Shown here: positions 55,901-64,000 of the stretch, piece by piece
Numbering within the stretch: position 1 is the stretch's first letter
How the letters are laid out: the number at the start of each line of letters is the position of its first letter
Assembly (NCBI GenBank): GCA_936450465.1
Contig: OW388297.1
Location: 48,684,130 to 48,748,129, forward strand
DNA: 64,000 nt
Direction of reading: 5' to 3'
DNA from: Gibbula magus
Taxonomy: Eukaryota; Mollusca; Gastropoda; Trochida; Trochidae
Notes under the pieces: model-generated
Told to the model about the DNA's origin: nothing
Seen by the model: only the letters and a program-made list of their open reading frames with translations
Database searches by the model: none
Translations under genes and position numbers: made by a program

Positions 55901-58900
55901 CAGCTTGACGTAGATACACTAGAAAACTATTCATCTTTTGCTAAATTAATATTTTATAATTTATTGTCTTAGGTAAAAGTAAAAGTTTTGGACCCCCATC
56001 GAACCATTATACATATCATCTACGCCCCTTACAGGCAAGACGGACTGACTCGCTATTTTAACTGCAAAGTACAAGCATATTACATGCTGACTACTTTCCC
56101 CTAAATTACCAGCTTGACGTAGATAAACCAGAAAACTAATCATCTTTTGCTAAATTAATATTTTATAATTTATTGTCTTAGGTAAAAGTAAAAGTTTTGG
56201 ATCCCAATCGAACCATTAAACATATCATTGACGCTCCTTACAGACAAGATGGCGGACTGGCCAGGTAATTTTACTGCAAAGTACGAGCGTATTACATGCT
56301 GGCTTCTTTCCCCTAAAATACCAGCTTGACGTACATACACCAGAAAACTATTCATCTTTTGCTAAATTAATATTTTATAATTTATTGTCTTAGGTAAAAG
56401 TAAAAGTTTTGGACCCCCATCGAACCATCAACATATCATCTACGCTCCTTACAGACAAGACGGCGGACTGACTTACTATTTCAACTGCAAAGTACAAGCG
56501 TATTACATGCTGACTACTTTCCCCTAAAATACCAGCTTGACGCAGATACACCAGCAAACTGTTCATCTTTTGCTAAATTAATATTTTAGAATTTATTGTC
56601 TTAGGTAAAAGTAAAAGTTTTGGATCCCCATCGAACCATTACACATATCATCTACACTTCGTACAGACAAGATGGCGGACTGATTAACTAGATATACTAG
56701 TGTGCTACGCCAGTAATTAGCGCAATACGGACGCCAAGTCAAGATGTGCGTTGGACCATGACGAGGGGAGCTCCACGGGATAATTGCTTAGTTGCCAATC
56801 CCTCTATATAAGGTCCCTGCTTTGAAAGTACTTCTTCCAAAGTAACAGAACATTCCAATAGTTAGATCTATTGTTACACCCCTAGTTACAACATTTCTGT
56901 AAGATGGTATACACCAGATCTCTGCGGGTACAGATGGTGCAGGCCCTGCATTTCTCTAGCTCCATTCTGTCAAAAATAAATGTTCCAGACAAACATTTGT
57001 ATTAACAGTCAAGCCGTGATTGTCAATTGATATTCTAAAAAGGTTCTTGTCTCTACATTCACAGGAGTAACTTGTCCATCTTGTTTGGTTCATTTCATTA
57101 TCAGAATATTTCACTATCCGAATATTTTTAATGAAAAACGGAAGCTTTCAGATTATCGAGGCCTGACTATATTCTAAAGAAGAGGTCAAGGTCTCCTAAG
57201 GCGTGATTATTTGGACTTCTGGATTACTCCTTTGCAGGATTCAAACATGCCATTTAGATAATTATAACCCTGCTACGAAGTAAGCGGGGGTATATAGCGG
57301 TCATTCTCTCCGTCCTTCCGTCCGGTAAATTTTCTCAAAAACCGACCAAGGTACATCAACCAAACTTTGTACAGTTGTTAACCATGTTCTTCCGATCGCG
57401 CACAGACAATTTTCAATTTTCTGAGATTTACATTTTTGGTCGTTTCCATGGAAACGTCACATTTTGGACTTAGTTTTATTGTGTTCAATGGGGACAAGTT
57501 TTTCTCGGATACTGTTCAACCTAGTTGAATGAAATTTTGGTTGTGAGTACTCATGACCATATTCTTTATTGAGTTCGAAAACCAGTTCCGAAATATTATA
57601 TTTTACGGAGTTATGGCCCTTGAGTCCGAAATTGAACTTAGTACCAAAAGAACTGTGGTGCTCCAATGGGGACAAGTTTTCTCGGAAACTGTTACATCTA
57701 GGTGAATGAAATTTAATATGAAGGTAGTCCAGATGATACTCTTCATCGAGTTCAAAAACCAGTTCCGAAATATTAAATTTTATGGAGTTATGGCCCTTGA
57801 ATCCGAAATTGAACTTTGTACCAAAAGAGCTGTGACGCTCCAATTGGGACAAGTTTTCTTGGCAACTATTACATCTAGGTGAATGAAATTTTACATAATG
57901 GCTATGCTTGATTTGTTTTGGCGGCGTATACACCGGTCACATGTCCAGCGTACGCCGTTCCTCTACTAGGCTCAGTTGAAACAAGTGTATCGGCGTACAG
58001 ACAGGAAGACGTCATCATCCCTCAAACTAGCTTAAAAAAACATATCATTTATATTATATAACTATTTTTTTAAAATCATTTCAAAACATTGATTAATATT
58101 TTATTAGCGTGTAATGCAATGTTTTAAATAAGCAGTGACATTTAAAAATAAATCAGTCAACTATTTAATTGTACAACGCAACTTCATAAACAAAAGGGTT
58201 ATTGAATGTCGCAAGGGTAACATTTGTCCGCCATTACACGCCGCCTTCGCCGGTCATTTCCAACCGGCGCATTCGGAGTACGCCTAAGGCGTACGCCGGG
58301 TTCCAATCAAGTGATTTGCCGGTTGCGCCGCTTCCGGCGGCGTACGCCGGGTAGTGCGCCGGGTCCCGAATCAAGCATAGCCATAGGTAGTCCAGATGAT
58401 ACTCTTCATCGAGTTCACAGTCCAGTTCCGAAATATTATTTTTTACAGAGTTATGAAGCCCTTGAATCTGTAATTGAACTTGGTACAAATTACCGGTGTG
58501 ATGCTCTAATGGGAAAAATTAAGTTACCTGAAAAATATTACATCTGGGTGAATGAAATTTTGTAATAACAGTCAGTTCCTAAAATTATTTTGGACAATAT
58601 TATGATGAAGTTGTTTTTTATATATAGTACCCTTCACATCTATAATTCTCAATGGACGGATAGCGGATGGCGGGGGTATGTGAGCCATGTTCACTTTTTC
58701 TTGTGAACAAATGTCAGATTGTTGCTTTAGTTCAACATGATTATTGCTCTTCTGTAGATATTGTGAACTACACATCATCGGATGTTGTCAACATTTGTAA
58801 GAAAACAAACTGTGAGAGGATTACAAGGGAACATTGTGAGTGATTCTCAGTGACAAAAGTCTTATAGAATAAACTTTTAGTGCCAGTATAGTAGAGTGTA

Positions 58901-61900
58901 TAATGATAAAGCTAAATAGAACAGTTAAATGTTTCTCGGGCATCAGCGCATCACTTGTTTTCGTGCGCATGACACCATTTTATAGTCACTTGAAAAGATA
59001 ATGAAGAATTTTTCCGCATCAATTTTGCTAAATTGTACACCCTATAAATGGTTCCGCAGAAACGGATGTGCTTCCGTTTGGTATACTTCCACCACTTTTA
59101 TGGCATGTTTTGATTGGATAAAATATAATGTACTCCTCTCCCGTCATTATTATTCAACAAAAATAAAAATAATAAAATTGTACCGCCCTTGTAACTTTTG
59201 AAAAAAATGTGCCAGAGAAACATTTACATTTTTTTTAGTAGCCTTATAATAATAATAATAGTCCGCTTATAGCAATATATTCAACGGCCGAGCAGCTGCT
59301 CAAAGCACTACATATTATTACCCTGAAGGAATTGTTCTTCCGGTGCTGCTACTAATCGCATTGCATGACCGCATAGGTCATTAGTTCCCGTGTTCATTTA
59401 TACAGAGTCTCAGTGCAATGTGGATGAAGTGCCTTGCCCAGGGATACAACACAGTATGGTCACAAATATTTGGTGTCTCCACAGAGATTCGAACCGAGGC
59501 CTTTGGCGTGACAGGCCAACATGCTGACCACTGCACCACTGTGTTCCATGTATAGCAATGGTGAAAGTGTTCAGTTTTAGTACATCAGGCCTGAAAGGCC
59601 CGATGGGCTTATGGCATGGCGTCTGTCCATAAACTTTTAAATTTTTCGACTTTTGAGCTCATCAGTCTTGGAAGGCCCGATGGGCTTATGGCATAGCGTC
59701 CGTCCATAAACTTTTCGTTTTTTAAACTTCTTCTTCAGAACGAATCAGCTCCAGAGAGCTGAAAAGTTGTGTGTAGATCACTTTAGGCATTGAATAATCA
59801 GCATTTGTGTCATTTAGAAATTAGGAAGTATCCTGTCAATCAGACTCTATGATGACATTTTATTTGCTTTAGGGCTCTATAGCCATTGGTCCTATGAATC
59901 CCTTAAATAGAGCCTTCTCAGTTACAACAGGAGAAAGATAGAACGAGATACTAAGAGAGAGAAGGAGAAAGAGTTAGACCAGAGGACGAGCGGAGACCAG
60001 CCCCCTAGTTTCCTTGGTGGTCACTATGTCTCTGCCGCCATCATCATCATCGGCTGACCTTCAACTGTATCTGTAATTATCTACAACTACCATGATGCAA
60101 TAGCCAAATAAAACATCATCTCCATGACGTCATCATCTTAAGTGTCTCTCATCATGTGCTCTCCCCAGAACTTCTGAGGTTGGCTCCCATAGCATCAAGC
60201 TAATTCCCTGGGATAAACAACGCAGATAGGCGTTGGCTCGCAAGACGGTCACGCCTTTTGTCTTACGGGTCGGCGCCAAACTTTGTGTTAGATTATACAA
60301 ACACTTATAGCCTTGGTGATTACACTTCAGACCCTCAAAGCAGGACAGTTTGGATAGAATGTTCTTCGCTGATATGAATGTAATTTTTTTTATTTGACGA
60401 TTTGTTATGAATAATAGGTGGTCGCATACATTACATTATGCAACTCTCTAATAGATGGAGTAAAGTTCTCACCCTTTAAACCTATTTGGTACTTTATCCT
60501 GAAACAGAAATCTTGAAATGCTTGAATTTTTAGACCAAAAGGTTATTATTTTATATTCCTTATTTTCAGCTGTTATGGAATTCTGCAAAAGTTTAAAATA
60601 CAAATTGTGTTTTCTATATATCATGATTATGGATATTATTACGTTTTGTGCATATTATGACATTAATATTGTTAATTTTCAGTGAAAATAATGTTTCCTA
60701 AAATTGATTTTATTTGATTGTCAATTGTATCTTTATCAAATTCCTCAATCGTCAAACCTTCATCATACTGATGACTTTGAACAGTGGTGGATCCAGACAT
60801 TTTCAATTTGGCAGGGTGGGGTTCATTTATTGAAAAGGGGGATCACCTTGGGGTCCCTCAAACGTACATGCCAAAAATTTCAAAAGGAAGTTCAAACCCC
60901 CTGAACTTGCCTCTGGGTCTCGCACTGCTGAGCTCTGTTTAAATTTCTTGTTAAGTTTTACATATTCTGTTGATACCCAGTACCCTGTCTAGCTTATGTC
61001 AAGTTTTAAAGATGCATGATCAGTTTTGCATGATAATTTATTTGGTTCTAAAATTACAAAATTAGGTGCTGGTTAAGGTTATATCTTCTTACACAACTTT
61101 CATATTCACACCCACACCCATATCAAAATATATGTTTCAATGATAACCAAGGAACGGTCTCATGCATGTGTAGTAGCCGACAATTTAACGCTCTCTCACG
61201 TATGTACTCGTTATAAGACCTGTTAACGCTATAAAAGCAATTCTGTCTTCCTATCTTCTTTATTAAAGTTTCCAACTTTAAGTTTGACTTAATGCCAAGG
61301 TCCATTGTCTAGTTTTCAATCATGACCACGATTTTGAATGGTTGTATTTTTGTTATACTGAACAGATCTGAAACAGGTTATTTTCAGTTAAAGTTGATAA
61401 ATGACAATTAAATAACACAAAATATAACATATGTGTGACCTAACCAACATGATTATGTCCCTTTAATATCCCTGATCATTTATTCAGGCCTTATATTTGG
61501 ATCAACATATGCTCGGATATCTGTCAACAAGAGCAGCATTCTCAACACAGAGCGACTGTTCGTCTTCTGTCACCAGGGCTGGAGCAATGAGTGGTACCGC
61601 CTCTGGATCAACTCAAAGGTACGCTACATTATACAGGTCTCTCTTGAATCCATTGTTTCTATGGATACACCATGAGCAGCTCAAATAGTCAAGAAAAGGC
61701 ATTTTCATGAAGAATTCTTACAGAATTTAAGCTTTTTTGCTTCACGATTGACTTAATTTTAATAGTTTTCAAACAAAAAATATGTTCAATGCCAAAGTTA
61801 TGAATGATACACAAAACCCAACTGTCATTGGTTAAATGGTATATTTTTTTGAAATTGTAAAAAATATAATACAGGAGTTTACTGCAGTGAAATTTAAAAA

Positions 61901-63764
61901 ATTTCTCTGATGCGAGTTTAAACATTCCGGGGTTCGAAATCCGCCAGAGCCTTCACAACTTTGTGTGATGTAGTGAATTGTTCTACATGCAGTAAGGTGC
62001 AATGCTGAATTTCCATGCGGTTAAACAATTGTTCGCTAGTTCCAGCCAATGTTCGCCGACTTCACCGCAATGCATAGCCACAATAGTGTTTCAGAGTTCT
62101 TCAGTCCCTGTAATAATCCTAGCCTCTGTGATATATATGTAACCGCTTATTAATGCTGTACAGTATTATTGCAATACCAATATATTACAATACACAGTTG
62201 TGCAATACACATATTATCTTATCGCAATATATTGCACCAACAATTATTAAGTCAAATTAATTCATTTATCTGGTAAAAGGCACAAATATTGGCTTAACTT
62301 GTATTAAGAAAATTATTGTGAAGTGCTGGATTGTGTGTTGGACTGTTTTACAAATGATATAATTGATTTTACCATGTGAAATGTTAAAGTTGTCTTAGAT
62401 GAGATAAATCTTTGTTTTTGTTGTCGAGACATTTATCGAGTTTGCGATTGTAAAGTGGAATTCTTTTATTTCAATTTGAAAATTTTACTCATAATTGATA
62501 AATTCACATAATATTTATATTATATTTATATTTCTCAATTAAAATGTTATTTCTCAGATCAAAGTTGTTCCGTCGGAGATGAACCAAGATCTGAAATTCA
62601 TCTACGGCAGTAACCTCTCCGATGTGAAGACCAACTACGACTCGAGTTTCTCCAGTGTGTGGAATCTCTTCCCTGTGCAACTCAAAGAAGAGTTTGCTTT
62701 CAAACCATTCAATGCAAGCTGTTGGGGAATAGCCTCCAAAAACAACTATGCTGTTGAGTTCAAAGTGAAAAGTGAGTAATGATAGTGTAATCACCTCCAA
62801 TAATAAATAGTAGGCCAGAAAATTAATAACAAGATTTACAGATTTTATTTTGGCAAAACATCTTAAGGCAGGAGGCAAAATAAAAGAAGAGATTTGCTCT
62901 GTGTAGATGGAAAGTGTTTCAAGCAAGCAAAACAAGCACAGCATTTATTTAGAAAATGAAAGTTGTTCACTTTTTTAGTTTGGCAATAAAATCTTGCTGC
63001 ATATAGCTATGTACTTATCTTGTTAACTCAAACCTTAGATGGTGACGCCTATTGTGTGCTCTTTTAGATATACACTGAATATTTTGGAAAACTTGCAAGT
63101 TTTACAGGTAACAGAAATGTTTTTCAGATCCAGACCTGTGGTTTGTTGCCTATATTGCAACAGGAATCATCATATTTTTCTCTGCCAAAAGTTGGAGCAA
63201 GTATGTAATTGCTAAATTTCCGTCAATGTCTGACTGATAAACATTGTTAGGATATATTGTAATTAATATCATGATATATTAACTTCATGATTATATATTT
63301 TGTGATACATTTGACATTGAGCATCCAAACAAAGTTTAAATAATGTTTTAGGTGTAAAGGACAATAATTATTGTTTGCAACGTCTCAGAAATTATTGAAA
63401 TTTATTTTTAAAAATGTTTAGTTCAAGAATACATTTCATATGACTTCTCAAGTGACATTTTGTGTTCTTTCTAAATAACTCCCAAGTGTATAAATTGGAT
63501 AGGAGGATAGTTGTTTATTTCATTATACTATTCAGTAGTCTTAGAAATCTGCCCACCCTTTTGGGTTTGAAAAATTTGAAAAAGACGAGGATGTTTTTGC
63601 TATTGCATTGTTGAGAACAGTCAAAATGATCACCTAGGAACAACACTGCTATCCATTTCTACTATTTCAGAAACATAGCACTACACTACACAACTGGCAT
63701 CTCTGTGGGGATATTGGCATCTCTCCTCATTGTCATCTTCATACTCACCAAGTTCATGCCCCAG
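52854..63764 (+). CDS. NEMP1: NEMP (TMEM194-type) nuclear-envelope membrane protein, 5' five exons
   Basis: Exons: 52854-52965, 61488-61618, 62558-62771, 63128-63200 and 63671-63764, all GT-AG with matching phases; the gene continues past the window. NEMP proteins are multi-pass inner-nuclear-membrane proteins that support envelope stiffness, notably in the germline. The visible 208 residues show a signal peptide (MANTFCFLILLFAFSSAV), a lumenal domain with Cys and N-glycosylation sequons (NKS, NLS, NAS), then two membrane helices: about 157-172 (FVAYIATGIIIFF) and about 186-204 (GISVGILASLLIVIFILTKF), the latter the family's most conserved stretch. The exon 1/2 codon T|GC restores a Cys. Intron 1 is 8.5 kb. 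An in-frame upstream ATG at 52794 would add 20 residues and bury the signal peptide. Whether it corresponds to NEMP1 or NEMP2 cannot be told. Confidence 0.85.
53230..53588. mobile_element. MITE, family M1 copy 3
   Basis: TTTAAAGGGGCAGTAGCACG / CGTGCTACTGCCCCTTTAAA ends, inserted in NEMP intron 1; opposite orientation to the copy at 1968. Confidence 0.72.
53589..54359. other. NEMP intron 1, no element recognised
   Basis: AT-rich intron sequence with short chance frames only. Confidence 0.4.
54360..54632. mobile_element. MITE with TATTTCCTTAATTACACGC ends
   Basis: TACTGTATTTCCTTAATTAC at the left pairs with GTAATTAAGGAAATACGGTA at the right. Internal repeats of ATAGACGCCTGCCTT. Confidence 0.7.
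54690..56890. mobile_element. 2.2-kb foldback element with 210-bp internal repeats
   Basis: Long imperfect inverted ends: CAGGGACCTTATATACAGGGA near 54818 pairs with CCCTCTATATAAGGTCCCTG near 56800, with CTCTCCTCGTC..AACGCAC pairing further in. The centre holds a tandem repeat. No ORF. The exact outer limits are uncertain. Confidence 0.55.
55066..56690 (+). repeat. about 210-bp tandem repeat, four copies plus a diverged one
   Basis: ACTGCAAAGTACGAGCGTAT starts at 55852, 56061, 56273 and 56484 (spacing 209-212). A diverged copy lies at 55066-55280, separated by 0.6 kb of other sequence. Confidence 0.8.
57006..57168. mobile_element. short derivative of the Tigger-like element
   Basis: CAGTCAAGCCGTGATTGTC left end; the right part (CATCTTGTTTGGTTCATTTC, ATTATCGAGGCCTGACT) matches the element at 4859-5720. 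Confidence 0.6.
57266..58694 (-). mobile_element. hairpin-ended family B element with 177-bp repeats
   Basis: Starts TGCTACGAAGTAAGCGGGGG with the CCGTCCTTCCGTCC stretch and ends GGCGGGGGTATGTGAG: the reverse of 36223-41536. Internal units of about 177 bp keep one reading frame open over 158 codons (57933-57457, minus). Split by a nested element at 57898-58384. Confidence 0.6.
57898..58384. mobile_element. 487-bp nested TIR element, GC-rich right end
   Basis: ATGGCTATGCTTGATT and AATCAAGCATAGCCAT form a perfect 16-bp TIR. The right 150 bp are rich in CGTACGCCGG motifs that can pair with the left CGGCGTA/GTACGCCG. The flanking family B sequence resumes at 58385. Confidence 0.65.
58695..59245. 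other. NEMP intron 1, no element recognised
   Basis: AT-rich, with no supportable feature. Confidence 0.4.
59246..59547 (-). mobile_element. tRNA-derived SINE, family S3
   Basis: On the minus strand a tRNA-like head (GTGGTGCAGTGGTCAGCATG with box A, GGTTCGAATCTC box B) is followed by a 200-bp body and an ATT-repeat tail (ATAATAATAATA on the plus strand). Distinct from S1, which has a GTGAG tail. Confidence 0.75.
59583..59790 (-). mobile_element. two truncated right ends of family A in tandem
   Basis: CATCAGGCCTGAAAGGCCCG with GGGCTTATGGCATGG at 59584 and a second, diverged version (GGAAGGCCCGATGGGCTTATG) at 59667, followed by part of a family A unit. Confidence 0.5.
59791..61487. other. NEMP intron 1 remainder; possible LTR-like segment
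   Basis: 59870-60290 contains a purine-rich GAGAAAG tract, AATAAAAC and a GGCGCC near 60272, loosely like an LTR followed by a primer-binding site, but no paired LTR is visible. 60782-60929 has CAGTGGTGGATCCAG-type ends of a possible MITE. Neither is firm. Confidence 0.25.
61488..61618 (+). CDS. NEMP1: NEMP exon 2
   Basis: The exon encodes LIFGSTYARISVNKSSILNT and ERLFVFCHQGWSNEWYRLW, then INSK. The acceptor is TATTCAG and the donor GTACGC. It is a lumenal domain part with one NKS sequon. Confidence 0.82.
61927..62140 (+). mobile_element. SINE S1, plus orientation
   Basis: Begins within box B (GGGGTTCGAAATCC) and runs through the S1 body in the orientation opposite to all other copies here. 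The tail is lost. In NEMP intron 2. Confidence 0.65.
62155..62395. mobile_element. partial hAT MITE, homologous to 34368
   Basis: TATTATTGCAATACCAATAT and the following 150 bp match the left half of the hAT MITE at 34368; the right end is missing. Confidence 0.55.
62558..62771 (+). CDS. NEMP1: NEMP exon 3
   Basis: This exon encodes 71 lumenal residues beginning IKVVPSEMNQDLKF, with NLS and NAS sequons and a conserved Cys. The acceptor is TTTCTCAG and the donor GTGAGT. Confidence 0.87.
63128..63200 (+). CDS. NEMP1: NEMP exon 4 (first membrane helix)
   Basis: The exon encodes PDLWFVAYIATGIIIFFSAK and SWS, a transmembrane segment preceded by the NPDL motif that is typical just before the first helix. 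The acceptor is TTTTCAG and the donor GTATGT. Confidence 0.87.
63671..63764 (+). CDS. NEMP1: NEMP exon 5 (second membrane helix)
   Basis: The exon encodes NIALHYTTGISVGILASLLI and VIFILTKFMPQ, the family's signature helix. The donor is GTATGT. Later exons lie beyond the window. Confidence 0.88.
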
Positions 63765-63825
63765 GTATGTGTAAATAGCTGAACACATGTATCTTTTTTC
63801 CTTGAAAAAGTATCAACTCATCTAG

Positions 63826-64000
63826 TTTATTATCCCCCGCCACGAAGTGGAAGGGGGATATAGGTTTGGGCTCCGTCCGTCCGTCCGAGATAAAGGGGAC
63901 AGCTTTTCTCAGAAAACGTTTAAGATAGGTTTACCAAATTTGATGAGTTGCTTGAAAGCATGAATACCTTGATGGAGTTCGAAAATGAGAAGCGTGCAAT
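63826..64000 (+). mobile_element. family C element, left part, runs off the window
   Basis: TTATCCCCCGCCACG / CGTGG-like hairpin start (CCACGAAGTGG), then CCGTCCGTCCGTCC, then repeat sequence that is the reverse complement of 17770-18230. In NEMP intron 5. Confidence 0.55.

Noticed and set aside
59830..60290. Possible LTR with polyadenylation signal and primer-binding-like GGCGCC
   Set aside because: No second LTR, no TG..CA ends or target duplication could be found, so it was kept only as a low-confidence note.

Overview
This is a eukaryotic (metazoan) genomic window. Genes are split into small exons with GT-AG introns, the intergenic DNA is AT-rich, and short interspersed elements are dense. 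The repeats (tRNA-derived SINEs with a GTGAG-type tail, and pearl/Helentron-like elements with internal tandem repeats next to an ACGG microsatellite) point to a mollusc, most likely a bivalve or gastropod. That assignment is inference from repeat style, not from a search.

Three protein-coding genes were assembled by eye from exons whose splice phases all agree. (1) Minus strand, 11976 to 4645: a seven-exon gene for a 332-residue protein with two CCCH and two C2H2-like zinc fingers and an acidic C-terminus; I do not recognise the family. (2) Minus strand, 52515 to 28137: a complete eight-exon Rheb small GTPase (182 residues, CaaX box CVLS) spread over 24 kb because its introns are full of transposons. 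(3) Plus strand, from 52854 (or 52794) to the window end: the first five exons of a NEMP/TMEM194-type nuclear-envelope membrane protein; its 3' end lies outside. Rheb and NEMP are head to head, about 280 bp apart, and share a putative bidirectional promoter with two ETS-like sites.

Almost everything else is mobile DNA. 1-4.6 kb: pearl-like element, MITEs and SINEs. 4.6-12 kb: CCCH gene with Tigger-like, hAT-like and foldback elements in its introns and five SINE copies or fragments. 12-28 kb: intergenic, with foldbacks, a 2.4-kb GC-rich-TIR element, minisatellites and one SINE. 28-52.5 kb: Rheb. Its introns hold pearl-like elements, a 1.6-kb TIR element with 6-bp direct repeats, a hAT MITE with perfect 8-bp target duplication, a 4.5-kb piggyBac-like element, a four-copy 1,153-bp tandem array (copy 4 split by a second, 1.6-kb piggyBac-like element), and a Pack-MULE-like element carrying the broken start of a RecQ-like helicase gene. 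53-61 kb: NEMP intron 1, with a MITE, a 2.2-kb foldback with 210-bp tandem repeats, a second hairpin-ended element with a nested insertion, and a different SINE family. 61-64 kb: NEMP exons 2-5.

The most notable observations are the Pack-MULE-like helicase capture (75-bp identical TIRs, perfect 9-bp target duplication), the tandem array whose edge coincides with a piggyBac terminus, and the uncharacterised zinc-finger gene. No rRNA, free-standing tRNA, CRISPR or prokaryotic feature was seen.
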